Assembly: GCF_900176465.1 (NCBI RefSeq)
Contig: NZ_FWXR01000010.1
Location: 86,015 to 150,014 of the forward strand
Length of the DNA stretch: 64,000 nt
Direction of reading: 5' to 3'
Source of the DNA: Fulvimarina manganoxydans
Lineage (GTDB): Bacteria; Pseudomonadota; Alphaproteobacteria; Rhizobiales; Rhizobiaceae
Part shown: positions 26,156-35,544 of the stretch, piece after piece
Position numbering within the stretch: position 1 is the first letter of the stretch
Layout of the letters: every line of letters begins with the position of its first letter
Notes under the pieces: model-generated
The model's database searches: none
The model's input: only the letters and a program-made list of their open reading frames with translations
What the model was told of the DNA's origin: nothing
Translations under genes and position numbers: made by a program

Positions 26156-27505
26156 ATGCAGACCAGCTTCACGCCCGCCCAGCTCGCCGACCCGGACACC
26201 GCCCATTCGGAAGGCATCATCCGCAAATGCGTGCATTGCGGTTTCTGCACGGCGACTTGCCCGACCTATGTGACGCTCGGCAACGAGCTCGATAGTCCGC
26301 GCGGGCGGATCTATCTGATCAAGAACATGCTGGAGAAGGATCGGCCGGCCGACGAGAAGATCGTCACCCATATCGATCGCTGCCTGTCATGCCTCGCCTG
26401 CATGACGACCTGTCCGTCAGGCGTGAACTACATGCATCTCGTCGATCATGCCCGGGTCCATATCGAGAAGACCTATCGACGGCCCTTGATCGATCGCATG
26501 ATCCGGCGCGTCCTCGCCATGACCCTGCCCTATCCCGATCGCTTCCGCGCGAGCCTGACGCTTGCGCGCCTGGGCCGTCCTTTTGCCGAGCTGATCGCCT
26601 CGGTCAAGCCGCTGAAGCCGCTGGCCGCTATGCTGAAGCTCGCCCCGCACTCCACGCCAAGGAAAGCCGCAATCAACGCGCCCGCGACCCATGCGGCCAA
26701 AGGCGAGCGAAAGGCGCGGGTCGCGATCCTGACCGGCTGCGCCCAATCGGTTCTCGATCCAGCGATCAACGAGGCGACCGTCGGCCTTCTCAATCGCTTG
26801 GGGATCGAGGTCGTCGTGCCGAAGGGCGAAGGCTGCTGCGGCGCGCTCGTCCATCACATGGGCAAGGAGCACGACGCCCTCGCCTTTGCCCGCAACAATG
26901 TGGATGTCTGGCTGCGCGAGGCGGAGACAAGCGGGCTCGACGCCATCATCGTCACCGCATCCGGCTGCGGAACGACGATCAAGGATTACGGCCACATGCT
27001 GCGGCTCGATCCCGCTTATGCCGAGAAGGCAGCGAGGGTCTCTAGCCTTGCCAAGGACGTGACCGAATTCCTGAGCGGTCTCGACCTGCCGAGCGCGACT
27101 AGCGCGACCGGGCTGAAGGTCGCCTATCACTCGGCCTGCTCCATGCAGCATGGGCAGAAGGTGACGAGGGCGCCACGCAGCCTCCTCGCCAAGGCCGGCT
27201 TTGCCGTACTCGAAGTCCCGGAGGGGCATCTGTGCTGCGGCTCGGCCGGGACCTACAACATCATGCAGCCCGACATCGCCGCGCGTCTCAAGGATCGCAA
27301 GGTGAAGAATATCGAGAGTGTCGCCCCCCAGGCGATCGCGACCGGCAATATTGGCTGCATCACCCAGATCGGTTCGGGAACCGGCATCCCGATCCTGCAC
27401 ACGGTGCAGCTCCTCGACTGGGCCTATGGCGGAAAGAAGCCGGCCGCCCTTGCCGGCCTCGATCCGTCCGGCGAAGGAGCCGCACCGGCGATCGCGGCGG
27501 AATGA
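26156..27505 (+). CDS. glcF: Glycolate oxidase iron-sulfur subunit GlcF
   Basis: 449 residues. Two 4Fe-4S motifs, CVHCGFCTATCP and CLSCLACMTTCPSG, followed by two CCG domains (GEGCCGALVHHMG, HLCCGSAGTYN) and SACSMQHGQKV. Passes electrons from the GlcD/GlcE flavins to the quinone pool. Normal length, all cysteines present, so the operon appears functional in spite of the two insertions. A small frame overlaps its stop. Confidence 0.96.
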   Translation: MQTSFTPAQLADPDTAHSEGIIRKCVHCGFCTATCPTYVTLGNELDSPRGRIYLIKNMLEKDRPADEKIVTHIDRCLSCLACMTTCPSGVNYMHLVDHARVHIEKTYRRPLIDRMIRRVLAMTLPYPDRFRASLTLARLGRPFAELIASVKPLKPLAAMLKLAPHSTPRKAAINAPATHAAKGERKARVAILTGCAQSVLDPAINEATVGLLNRLGIEVVVPKGEGCCGALVHHMGKEHDALAFARNNVDVWLREAETSGLDAIIVTASGCGTTIKDYGHMLRLDPAYAEKAARVSSLAKDVTEFLSGLDLPSATSATGLKVAYHSACSMQHGQKVTRAPRSLLAKAGFAVLEVPEGHLCCGSAGTYNIMQPDIAARLKDRKVKNIESVAPQAIATGNIGCITQIGSGTGIPILHTVQLLDWAYGGKKPAALAGLDPSGEGAAPAIAAE

Positions 27506-27747
27506 TGCATTCGATCGTCAGTCGCCCCTATTTTATGGCAATGGCTGTGGCGCGTCGCAATGCCGCCATGAAGCCTGCCCAGGCAGACCGGGTCGTTGTG
27601 GTTCGTGGCCCTGCCTCGATGCCACGCGTCCTAACCTTTCCTTTGGCAGATCGGGGCGATGATCCAATCCTGGCGCGCGCCCTCTTGCGCCCTGCCGAGA
27701 ATGAAACCCTGAAAGCCGCGACGGTCCGGGTCAGCGCCGAACCATAG
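27502..27747 (+). CDS. Small hypothetical protein downstream of glcF
   Basis: 81 residues, overlapping the glcF stop as ATGATG. Basic N-terminal half (FMAMAVARRNAAMKP), then VVVVRGPASMPRVLTFPLA. No family recognised. The overlap and continued GC-rich codon use argue for a gene, but evidence is limited. Confidence 0.4.
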   Translation: MMHSIVSRPYFMAMAVARRNAAMKPAQADRVVVVRGPASMPRVLTFPLADRGDDPILARALLRPAENETLKAATVRVSAEP

Positions 27748-27778
27748 GCTGCCGGATCAAGGGCCTGAGTGACGGAAC

Positions 27779-28348
27779 ATGCTGTTTCGCCGACGCCAAC
27801 CCCAGAGCTTCAAGGACCGCGTTCGGGTCTGGTTGTGGCCGCGCGTCTCGTTTCATCGCTCTTTCAGCTATTTCAAGAAGCGCATCCTGCGCCTCAACGC
27901 GACCCCGCATGCGATCGCGGCCGGCTTCGCCGCCGGCGTTCTCGCCTCCTTCACACCCTTTGTCGGCTTCCATTTCCTCCTGGCCTTCGCGACCGCCTAT
28001 TGCATCGCCGGCAATATGGCGGCCGCCGCGCTCGGCACGGCGGTGGGCAATCCGCTGACCTTTCCCTTCATCTGGGGCGTGTCCTACGAGATCGGACGCT
28101 GGGTGCTTCGCGATGAGCCGATCGGAGAGGCGCCGCCGAGCCTGGGACTGGCGCTGCGCCACGGGGATTTTTTCGCGATATGGAACCCGGTCATCAAACC
28201 GATGCTGGTGGGCGGCCTGCCGCTCGGCCTCGCCGCCGCCGTCATCGCCTATGGCATCACCGCCGTCGCGGTGCGCAGCTTCCAGAGACGGCGGCGCACG
28301 CGCCTGTCCCTTGGCCGCGGCCAAGCGGGTGACGCGATCAAGGGATAG
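27779..28348 (+). CDS. DUF2062 domain membrane protein
   Basis: 189 residues. A basic N-terminus (RRRQPQSFKDRVRVWLWP) precedes ATPHAIAAGFAAGVLASFTP, the DUF2062 core, and about three membrane helices, ending in an arginine-rich tail. Family function unknown. In rhizobia this gene lies upstream of acpS and lepB; here acpS is absent from the following gap. Confidence 0.88.
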   Translation: MLFRRRQPQSFKDRVRVWLWPRVSFHRSFSYFKKRILRLNATPHAIAAGFAAGVLASFTPFVGFHFLLAFATAYCIAGNMAAAALGTAVGNPLTFPFIWGVSYEIGRWVLRDEPIGEAPPSLGLALRHGDFFAIWNPVIKPMLVGGLPLGLAAAVIAYGITAVAVRSFQRRRRTRLSLGRGQAGDAIKG

Positions 28349-28696
28349 AGATGGGAGCCACACCACGAAAGGCCCGGCACGCTTATGCCTTTGGCGCGTC
28401 CGAAGGCGTTTCTTCCATTGCCCCCGCCCCCTGCGCTCGATAAAAGCGCTGCGGATATCGCACCGCCGGCAAAGCTTCGGACGGGCGCAAGCCCCTTTCG
28501 GCGCTTTTTGCGGCGAAGAATCGGGCTCTGCGACCCCGATGGCGATGCCCCCGCAGGATGCTGGGTCCATCGGGACGCTTTGGCATACGCATCGGCGGGC
28601 CATGCGACAGGCAGAGCACTGTTGCCGAGCGCGTCACGGTGCCCCACGGCTGTCTGGGGTCGCTCCGAAGCGGCCGATCGAAAAGGGTAAGTGACG
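28349..28696. other. Gap where acpS is usually found; no gene recognised
   Basis: About 350 bases. Frames on both strands are open, as often in GC-rich DNA, but none shows the AcpS motifs (an N-terminal GxGxDxxxI segment or the F(A/S)xKEAxxKA helix). It presumably holds the promoter for lepB. Confidence 0.55.
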
Positions 28697-29554
28697 ATGG
28701 TCGATGAGACCCAACAACCGCGCGATCATGGTCTCGGCGAGACCGTGGGCGAGGCGGGCGCCTTGAAGAACCGAGATGCCGCCCCGACAGACTCGCAAGC
28801 CACGCCCGACATCAAGGCGCGGACGCAAGAGCCTGAAAAGACGGACAAGGGCGGCTTCGGCGAGACGGTCAAGGTCATCGTTCAGGCCCTGCTGCTCGCC
28901 CTCGTCATCCGCACACTGTTCTTTCAGCCCTTCTCGATTCCGTCGGGCTCGATGATCCCGACCCTTCTCGTCGGCGATTATCTCTTCGTCTCCAAATGGA
29001 GCTACGGCTATTCGCGCTATTCGGCGCCCCTGTCCCTGCCGCTCTTCGAGGGCCGCATCTTCGCCAGCGAACCGACACGGGGCGATGTGGTCGTGTTCCG
29101 CAAGCCGGGCGAAGAAGACACCGACTATATCAAGCGTCTCGTGGGTCTGCCGGGCGATCGCATCCAGATGCGCAACGGCCAGCTCTTCATCAACGGCGTC
29201 GGTGTGCCGCGTGAGGAAGCCGGCATGTTCGTCGACGACAATGGCACGGAGGTTCCGCAATATCGCGAAACGCTGCCGAATGGCGTGTCCTATATGACGC
29301 TCGATCTCAATCCCAATTCGGCCGGCGACAACACGCGGGAATTTCTTGTCCCCGAAAACCATTACTTCATGATGGGCGACAATCGCGACAACTCGCTCGA
29401 TAGCCGCTTCGACGTTGGATATGTCCCCTTCGAGAACTTGGTCGGCAAGGCGCAGATGATCTTCTTCTCGATCGAGGACGACGTCTCGCCGCTCGAATTC
29501 TGGCTCTGGCCGAGCGATCTCAGGCCGTCACGGATCTTCACTTGGCTCGGTTGA
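28697..29554 (+). CDS. lepB: Signal peptidase I
   Basis: 285 residues. A hydrophilic N-terminal ~50 residues, a membrane anchor (VIVQALLLALVIRTLFF), then the catalytic Ser of SIPSGSMIPTL (about residue 85), GDVVVFRKP, the Lys of DYIKRLVGLPGD and FMMGDNRDNSLDSR. Cleaves Sec and Tat signal peptides at the outer face of the inner membrane. ATG at 28697 follows AAAAGGGTAAG; a GTG two codons upstream is possible. rnc starts within its last codons. Confidence 0.96.
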   Translation: MVDETQQPRDHGLGETVGEAGALKNRDAAPTDSQATPDIKARTQEPEKTDKGGFGETVKVIVQALLLALVIRTLFFQPFSIPSGSMIPTLLVGDYLFVSKWSYGYSRYSAPLSLPLFEGRIFASEPTRGDVVVFRKPGEEDTDYIKRLVGLPGDRIQMRNGQLFINGVGVPREEAGMFVDDNGTEVPQYRETLPNGVSYMTLDLNPNSAGDNTREFLVPENHYFMMGDNRDNSLDSRFDVGYVPFENLVGKAQMIFFSIEDDVSPLEFWLWPSDLRPSRIFTWLG

Positions 29555-30255
29555 CGCGGGTGCGACCGCTCGAGGAATTGGAGGAGCGCATCGGGGTTCG
29601 GATCCCCGATCGCAACCGCCTGGAGCGCGCGCTGACCCATTCCAGCTTCCGCTCGGACAAGGGCAAGGGCCGCAGCTATGAGCGGCTCGAATTTCTGGGC
29701 GACCGGGTGCTCGGTCTCGTCATCGCCGACAAGCTCTTCGAGATGTTTCCCGATGCGGACGAAGGCGAGCTTAGCCTGCGGCTGAACGCGCTCGTCAATG
29801 CCGAGACCTGTGCTGCCGTCGCCGACGAGATCGGCCTTTACGACTTCGTGCGCCAGGGCGGGGACCTCAAGCGTCTCGCCCCGAGCCGCACGCGGTCGAT
29901 CCGCGCCGATCTGATGGAAAGCCTGATCGCGGCGATCTATCTGTCGGCCGGTATCGAGGCCGCCCGCGCCTTCATCGAGAGCCGCTGGGGGCATCGACTG
30001 AACGAAAGCGTCGAGGCGCGCCGAGACCCGAAGACCGCGCTACAGGAATGGGCGCATCAACGCGGGCCCGAGACGCCGAATTACGAAGTGATCGACCGCT
30101 CGGGGCCCGACCATAATCCGAGCTTCACCATCCGCGTCCATGTGGACGGGGTGGAGCCGAGCGAAGGCGAAGGCCGGTCCAAGCGACTGGCCGAACAGGC
30201 GGCGGCGACGGCCATGCTGATCCGCGAAAAGGTCTGGAAGGACGAAGGATCGTGA
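29542..30255 (+). CDS. rnc: Ribonuclease III
   Basis: 237 residues from a TTG start overlapping the end of lepB. Catalytic domain with ERLEFLGDRVLG, LRLNALVNAETCA and ADLMESLIAAIYL, and a C-terminal double-stranded RNA-binding domain (DPKTALQEWAHQRG to AEQAAATAMLI). Processes rRNA precursors and structured mRNAs. Tight coupling lepB-rnc-era is standard in this group. Confidence 0.96.
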   Translation: MARLTRVRPLEELEERIGVRIPDRNRLERALTHSSFRSDKGKGRSYERLEFLGDRVLGLVIADKLFEMFPDADEGELSLRLNALVNAETCAAVADEIGLYDFVRQGGDLKRLAPSRTRSIRADLMESLIAAIYLSAGIEAARAFIESRWGHRLNESVEARRDPKTALQEWAHQRGPETPNYEVIDRSGPDHNPSFTIRVHVDGVEPSEGEGRSKRLAEQAAATAMLIREKVWKDEGS

Positions 30256-31193
30256 GCGAGAACGAACAGGGCCCGAGTGAGGGCACAGCGGGCGGCGTGG
30301 GCGAGACCCGTTCGGGCTTCGTCGCGCTTCTCGGCGCCCCGAATGCCGGCAAGTCGACCCTCGTCAACCAGCTGGTCGGAACGAAGGTCTCCATCGTCAC
30401 TCACAAGGTTCAGACGACGCGCGCGCTGGTGCGCGGCATCGCGATCAAGGACAAGACCCAGATCGTCTTCGTCGACACGCCGGGCGTCTTCCAGCCGCGC
30501 CGTCGGCTCGACCGGGCCATGGTCAAGACCGCTTGGTCCGGCGCACGGGACGCCGATATCGTCATGGCGATCGTCGATGCCGAACGCGGCATCAGCCCGG
30601 ATGTGGAGACGATCCTCGATCGGCTGAAGGACAACCCCCGCCGCAAGATCCTGCTCCTCAATAAGATCGACCGCATTCGCCGCGACAAGCTTCTCGGCCT
30701 CACCAAGGAGATCACCGAGCGCGCCGACTTCGAACGCGTCTTCATGATCTCCGCCCTCGAAGGCCAGGGCTGCGACGATCTGATGGCGTTCCTTGCAGAC
30801 GCCCTGCCCCATGGGCCCTGGTATTATCCCGAGGACCAGATCTCCGACCTGCCGCTTCGCCAGCTTGCCGCCGAAATCACCCGCGAGAAGCTGTTCCTCA
30901 GGCTTCACCAGGAGATCCCCTATTCATCCACCGTCGAGACCGAATTGTGGGAGACCCGCAAGGACGGCTCGGTGCGGATCGAACAGACGATTTATGTGGA
31001 GCGCGACAGCCAGAAGCGCATCGTCCTCGGCCACAAGGGCGAGACGATCAAGGCCGTCGGCCAGGCGGCCCGAGCCGAGATCATGGAAGCGGCCGAAACC
31101 ACCGTCCACCTCTTCCTCTTCGTGAAGGTCCGAGAGAACTGGAGCGACGATCCCGAGCGCTATCGCGAGATGGGGCTCGATTTCGAGCGCTGA
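30252..31193 (+). CDS. era: GTPase Era
   Basis: 313 residues, GTG start overlapping the rnc stop. G1 GAPNAGKSTL, G3 DTPGVF, G4 NKIDRI, G5 MISALEG; C-terminal KH domain with VLGHKGETIKAVGQAAR. Binds the 3' end of 16S rRNA and assists 30S assembly, coupling with RNase III. Everything needed is present. Confidence 0.97.
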   Translation: MSENEQGPSEGTAGGVGETRSGFVALLGAPNAGKSTLVNQLVGTKVSIVTHKVQTTRALVRGIAIKDKTQIVFVDTPGVFQPRRRLDRAMVKTAWSGARDADIVMAIVDAERGISPDVETILDRLKDNPRRKILLLNKIDRIRRDKLLGLTKEITERADFERVFMISALEGQGCDDLMAFLADALPHGPWYYPEDQISDLPLRQLAAEITREKLFLRLHQEIPYSSTVETELWETRKDGSVRIEQTIYVERDSQKRIVLGHKGETIKAVGQAARAEIMEAAETTVHLFLFVKVRENWSDDPERYREMGLDFER

Positions 31194-31665
31194 GCCCGAT
31201 GCAAACCTTTCGCGGCATTTTCTGAAAGCCGTTCGGGATGATGGAGATCGAGCTTCGGGATCGACCGCGTTCTCGCACGACGAGAGCCGAGACCATCGAA
31301 TGCGAAAGAGCCTCCCGGCCCTCACTCGAGGACTTTCTAGCCTAAGCCAATGATTCACCACGATTCCAGGAGCCCCGCCGGTCATCGGGACGGGTTCAGG
31401 ATTGCTTAAGGAAATCGGCGTCTGACTAAACAGCAAGTTCCGCAGGAATTGGCGCAGCGCAGGCCGACGACGATCGTGATTATGATCGTCTTTCCTTCGC
31501 AAGGGCCGCCTTCTGCGCCGAACGAATGCGCAAGCCAAAGGCTTCAGCGTCGTTCGAGACAAGGGGCAGCGAATGGATCGCCCGTGGCGCATGGCGCGGC
31601 AATGGCGGTTTGGGTCGGGGAACGCCCGAGGGAGGTCGAAGGGTCGGAAACGGAGAGAGATCGGC
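31194..31665. other. Intergenic stretch between era and the small paralogue pair
   Basis: About 470 bases with no convincing gene; a hairpin (31469-31493) is the only structure noted. In related genomes recO usually follows era closely, so this gap and the two genes after it are extra. Confidence 0.5.
31469..31493 (+). terminator. Hairpin, possible terminator
   Basis: GACGATC and GATCGTC with an 8-base loop, followed by TTT. Could end the lepB-rnc-era transcript. Confidence 0.35.
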
Positions 31666-32001
31666 ATGGCAACTATCAGTTTGACGATCACAGTCCGTGA
31701 CGAATACGTCCGCTCCACACCCCTCATCGCCAACCAGCTGGCCCAGCGGGGCCTTCAGGTCGAACATGTCGCAGCCCCCATCGGCTCGATCTTCGGCAGT
31801 GCCGACGATGTGGCAAGGGGAACCTTCGAAACTGTCGAAGGTGTTCAGGACGTTCGTGAGAGCCTCGGCCTGCAGGACGACGCCGCCACAAGGCGCGAGA
31901 GCTACGGCCTCCATCTGCCGATCGTCGATCGCAAGGCGCTAATGGAAAGCTCTTTGACGAGCGGGTCCGTGGCGGACGAAGGCAAGGACGAGAACCATTA
32001 G
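31666..32001 (+). CDS. Small I9-propeptide-like protein, first of a tandem pair
   Basis: 111 residues, GGAGAG before the ATG. The first ~70 residues read ISLTITVRDEY, a helix (LIANQLAQRG), LQVEHVAAPIGSIFG, and VEGVQDVRES, a beta-alpha-beta-beta-alpha-beta pattern like the I9 propeptide/inhibitor of subtilisins. Small free-standing proteins of this shape occur in many bacteria (sometimes misnamed ketohydroxyglutarate aldolase). The C-terminal ~40 residues are polar and unconserved. No S8 peptidase is in the window. Clearly homologous to the next gene. Confidence 0.65.
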   Translation: MATISLTITVRDEYVRSTPLIANQLAQRGLQVEHVAAPIGSIFGSADDVARGTFETVEGVQDVRESLGLQDDAATRRESYGLHLPIVDRKALMESSLTSGSVADEGKDENH

Positions 32002-32083
32002 GGTCGAGTTCGATCGGATTGAAACCCTTCCTCAGTCTCATCCAACATTATAGGATCTTCGGAAGCGACAGACATGGCGGCCC

Positions 32084-32350
32084 ATGCTTGGCCCGAGGAC
32101 TATTGTCACAGAAAAGCTCCGTCTTACGGTGACGGTCGAGCGGGATATGAAGGACTCGACCGCCGAACTCGCCAGGGCCCTTGAAAGTCAAGGTTTCGAG
32201 GTGAGCCGGGTTTCGCGGCGGGCGGGCGCGATCTTTGGAAACGCGGATGCCGACCGGCTCGACGATCTGCGATCGGTCAGCGAAATCCATGAAATTCGGC
32301 CCGAACGCAGCTTCGCCCTGCCCCCTTTATCGGAGAAAATCCCGCAATAG
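32084..32350 (+). CDS. Small I9-propeptide-like protein, second of a tandem pair
   Basis: 88 residues; an internal start nearer [10 protein letters not shown] is possible. [36 protein letters not shown] and [13 protein letters not shown] line up with ISLTITVRDE, IANQLAQRGLQVEHV, GSIFGSADD and TVEGVQDVRES of the upstream protein, showing an old tandem duplication. Ends in [10 protein letters not shown], similar to the tail of related stand-alone proteins. Function unknown; inhibitor or chaperone of a serine peptidase is a guess from the fold. Confidence 0.62.
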   Translation: MLGPRTIVTEKLRLTVTVERDMKDSTAELARALESQGFEVSRVSRRAGAIFGNADADRLDDLRSVSEIHEIRPERSFALPPLSEKIPQ

Positions 32351-32471
32351 AGACGATTTTGCTCCTAATGCCGCTGTCCCATCGCGCTGTCCTTTCAACG
32401 GGCTGGCTCGACCCGTCGCGCTCTTCGAAAATCGATTTCGATTTTCAAAGCGATCCGGTACATCCGATTTC

Positions 32472-33215
32472 ATGGAATGGCACGAGGAAGCGATCGTTCT
32501 CGGCGTTCGGCGCCATGGGGAGACGAGCGTCATCGCAGAACTGATGACCCGCACGCGGGGCCGGCATCTTGGCCTTGTGCGCGGCGGGCGTTCGCGGCGC
32601 ATGCAGCCGGTTCTCCAGCCCGGCAATCTCGTCGCGGCCCACTGGCGCGCTAGGCTCGACGAGCATATGGGCACCTATGTGCTCGAACCGCTGCTCTCAC
32701 GGGCCGGCCGGTTGATGGAGACCCCGCTCGCCCTGTCCGGCGTCCAGCTCGCCGCCGCCCATATCCGTCTTCTGCCCGAGCGCGATCCCCATCCGCAACT
32801 CTTCGACGGCCTGACCGTCCTTCTGGACCATTTGTCGGACGAAACCTCGGCGGGCGAATTGATGCTGCGCTTCGAATTGAAGCTTCTGGAGGAGCTCGGC
32901 TTCGGTCTCGATCTTCTGGCCTGCGCGGCGACCGGCCAGGCGCATGACCTTGTCTACGTGTCGCCGAAAAGCGGGCGGGCGGTGAGCCGGGAGGCCGGGG
33001 CGCCCTGGGCCGATAAGCTTCTTGCCCTGCCCGCCTTTCTCGCCGGAACCAACGAGGCGGCCGATGCCGCCGCCATCGAATCCGGCTTTCGCCTGACCCG
33101 TTATTTTCTCGCCCGCCACGTTTACGAGCCGCGCGGTCTCGACGAGCCCTTGATGCGGTCGAGTTTCATCACGGCTGTCGCCCGAAGCCTGCCCAATCGG
33201 GCTCAGGGGTCGTGA
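32472..33215 (+). CDS. recO: DNA repair protein RecO
   Basis: 247 residues. N-terminal OB fold starting [20 protein letters not shown] and [20 protein letters not shown], then the helical domain with [15 protein letters not shown] and CAATG. Works with RecR to load RecA at gaps. The start is fixed by the universal EAIVLG motif; the longer frame upstream is spurious. Four bases separate its stop from that of the converging MFS gene. Confidence 0.95.
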   Translation: MEWHEEAIVLGVRRHGETSVIAELMTRTRGRHLGLVRGGRSRRMQPVLQPGNLVAAHWRARLDEHMGTYVLEPLLSRAGRLMETPLALSGVQLAAAHIRLLPERDPHPQLFDGLTVLLDHLSDETSAGELMLRFELKLLEELGFGLDLLACAATGQAHDLVYVSPKSGRAVSREAGAPWADKLLALPAFLAGTNEAADAAAIESGFRLTRYFLARHVYEPRGLDEPLMRSSFITAVARSLPNRAQGS

Positions 33216-33219
33216 GACC

Positions 33220-34452
33220 TCATTCGGCCGGCACGAGCCGAGCGGCGGGCGCCTCGCGGATCGGCCAATGGACCAGAGCGGCGACGAGGCCGAGCGCGAC
33301 GCCGAGCCACCAGACGCCGTCATAGGACCCGGTCGTCGCGCGCAGAACGCCGCCCAGCCAGACGCCGAGAAATGAACCGACCTGGTGGGACAAGAAGACG
33401 AGACCGCCGAGAAGGCCGAGATATTTCGTGCCGAACATGATGGCGACGAGGGCGTTGGTCGGCGGCACGGTCGACAGCCACAGCACGCCCATGACGAGGG
33501 AAAAGACGACGACGCTCGCCGGCGTCATCGCCACGAGAAGAAACACCGTCACCGCGATCGACCGGCCGATATAGATCAGCGCCAGGAAGATCGGCTTGGA
33601 ATAGCGCTGCCCGATCAGGCCCGAAGCGATCGAGCCGATGATGTTGAAGAAACCGATCAGCGCCATGGCCGTCACCGCCCAGACCGGCGCGATGCCCTTG
33701 TCGGCGAGATAGGCCGGGAAATGGGCAGTGATAAAGGCGACCTGGAAACCGCAGACGAAGAAGCCGGCGGTGAGCAACATATAGCTGCGGGTTGCGAAGG
33801 CCTCGCGCAGAGCCTCGCCCATCGATTGCTCGACGACGGCCGTGGTCAGGGCTCCGGTTCGCGGTGCGCCCTTCAGCGCGATGGCCAGAAGCGGGACGAA
33901 CAGCATGGTCGCGGCCATGACGAAGAGCGCGTCGACCCAGCCATAGCTCGCGATCAGCGCCTGGCTGAAGGGGGCGAAGACGAACATGCCGGCCGAGCCC
34001 GCCGCCGTGCCGAGACCGAAGACGAAGGAGCGGCGCTCGGCGCTGACCCGCCGGGCAAAGGCGGCAAGCACGATGCCGAAGGAGCCAGCCGCAATGCCGA
34101 GACCGACCAGAACGCCTTGGCCGAGAATGAGAAGAAGCGGATCGGTCGCGACCGCCGTCAAGGCGAGGCCCGAGGCATAGAGAAGCCCAGAGAGAAGAAG
34201 CACCCGCGCCGTGCCGTATCGGTCCGCGATCGCGCCGAAGATCGGCTGGCCCGCACCCCAGAGGAGGTTCTGGACGGCGATGGCAAGGGCGAAATCCTCC
34301 CGGCTCCAACCGCGATCGGCAAGCATCGGGATCTGAAAGAAGCCGATCGCCGAGCGCGGCCCGAAGGTGAGCAGCGCGATCAGACAGCCGCAAACGATCG
34401 CTAGAACGGTCGCGACATCGGTTTCGGAATGTGGTCGGGTGGGCGCAGTCAT
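33220..34452 (-). CDS. MFS transporter
   Basis: 410 residues with about 12 membrane helices and the cytoplasmic-loop motif GAIADRYGTARVLLLSG after helix 2. Resembles the oxalate/formate-antiporter-like and monocarboxylate-like MFS groups (start TFGPRSAIGFFQIPMLADRGW). Substrate cannot be predicted. Monocistronic. Confidence 0.88.
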   Translation of the reverse strand: MTAPTRPHSETDVATVLAIVCGCLIALLTFGPRSAIGFFQIPMLADRGWSREDFALAIAVQNLLWGAGQPIFGAIADRYGTARVLLLSGLLYASGLALTAVATDPLLLILGQGVLVGLGIAAGSFGIVLAAFARRVSAERRSFVFGLGTAAGSAGMFVFAPFSQALIASYGWVDALFVMAATMLFVPLLAIALKGAPRTGALTTAVVEQSMGEALREAFATRSYMLLTAGFFVCGFQVAFITAHFPAYLADKGIAPVWAVTAMALIGFFNIIGSIASGLIGQRYSKPIFLALIYIGRSIAVTVFLLVAMTPASVVVFSLVMGVLWLSTVPPTNALVAIMFGTKYLGLLGGLVFLSHQVGSFLGVWLGGVLRATTGSYDGVWWLGVALGLVAALVHWPIREAPAARLVPAE

Positions 34453-34777
34453 CGTCCGTCATCCCCATGAGCCCAGCAAGCCAGAAGCCTGCCCTCGATC
34501 GAGGCGCAGTTGGCGGCCGGTATAGGCGTTGAAGTGGATGAACGGTGAAACGGTCAGGCGCGTCCGTTCGATATCGGTTGGATATCAATCTTAATTCGGG
34601 TTCTCGAATCGGGCAAGGCGCGATGGTCGAACGAAGCGCAGGCATCAGACCGTGGTCGGTCTCAGCGCTGTGCCCAAGACATTCAGACTTCACACTCACA
34701 GTACACGACAGTTGCGTCGAACGGCATACATCGTGGGCTCGGATTTTGAGATGAAGGGCGTTCGCTTTCATCGCGCT

Positions 34778-34807
34778 CGTCATGCTCGGGCTCCGTCCCG
34801 AGCATCC
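34778..34807 (+). repeat. REP-like palindrome, left member of a pair
   Basis: CGTC then ATGCTCGGG-CTCCGT-CCCGAGCAT, a perfect 9-bp stem with a 6-base loop. Confidence 0.7.
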
Positions 34808-34847
34808 AGTGCGCCGATGAAGCCACTCCTTTTTCAGGCGTTTCTGG

Positions 34848-34875
34848 ATTCTCGGCACGGTGGCCGAGAATGACG
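34848..34875 (-). repeat. REP-like palindrome, right member of a pair
   Basis: On the minus strand CGTC then ATTCTCGGC, a 6-base loop and GCCGAGAAT; a perfect 9-bp stem, opposite in orientation to the left member 40 bases away. Confidence 0.7.
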
Positions 34876-35084
34876 AAGCCTCAAGGGTAGCGGCTTTACG
34901 ATCGAGTCGCCCCCTGCGCTCGATCTGAGTGTCGTGTACCCCGCATCTCACTAACCCTTAGAGCCGTCACGGAGCCCCACGGCAACACAGCTCAAAGGAA
35001 GGCAAATGGTCCGGCATGCGGATCCAGGACAGGACCGTAGAAGTCCTGATCTATCCCGACTGTGAGACCCGTGGAGCGCCTGGC

Positions 35085-35423
35085 TCAAAAGCCCAAGGCA
35101 TTCCCCATTAAAATCCGCCCCGTGCCCTGGCTCTTGCCATCCTGGAACCATTCGAGCTGGTCGCCATCGATCTCGGCTTGATAGCAGCCGAAATCCGTAT
35201 CGGGATAGCAGACGCCGTCATTCTCGATCGTATAGCGACCGCTTCCCGATGCGTCGCGATAGGTGCCGTCTTCGGCGAAATAGCTGGAATACTGGCCGCC
35301 GCCCATGCCGCCCTGAAAGCTGTTGCCGACCAAGGCTTCGCGGATCTCGTCGCCGGAGGACGCCGCAAGGGCGGGCGCGCCCGCGACAAGGGCGAGGACG
35401 AGGGTTGCGGATGCGATCTTCAT
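35085..35423 (-). CDS. Small secreted hypothetical protein
   Basis: 112 residues. A clear signal peptide (MKIASATLVLALVAGAPALA, cleavage after ALA) and an acidic mature domain with GNSFQGGMG, YFAEDGTYRDASGSG and two cysteines (DGVCYPD, GCYQAEI) likely to form a disulfide. It resembles small periplasmic beta proteins of rhizobia that carry a YF-x-DGTYR pattern, but no named family is certain. Confidence 0.75.
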   Translation of the reverse strand: MKIASATLVLALVAGAPALAASSGDEIREALVGNSFQGGMGGGQYSSYFAEDGTYRDASGSGRYTIENDGVCYPDTDFGCYQAEIDGDQLEWFQDGKSQGTGRILMGNALGF

Positions 35424-35544
35424 GGCGATCTCCCATTCGGTTCACGGCGAAACAAAGGCCCGATATCCTATCGAGTCCAATCGTTCATGTGCGAGAGATA
35501 TCGCGTGACATGCGAAAGGCGATGCCTTGGCCGAATGGGACGCG

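Larger units (their letters stand above)
34453..35084. other. Gene-free intergenic region carrying a head-to-head repeat pair
   Basis: About 630 bases upstream of the MFS gene and downstream of the small secreted protein. Holds two 9-bp-stem palindromes (34778-34807 and 34848-34875). Short frames here have no support. Confidence 0.6.

Noticed and set aside
28385..28690. Frame in the DUF2062-lepB gap, considered as acpS
   Set aside because: Lacks every AcpS motif and has low-complexity Pro/Ala-rich composition.
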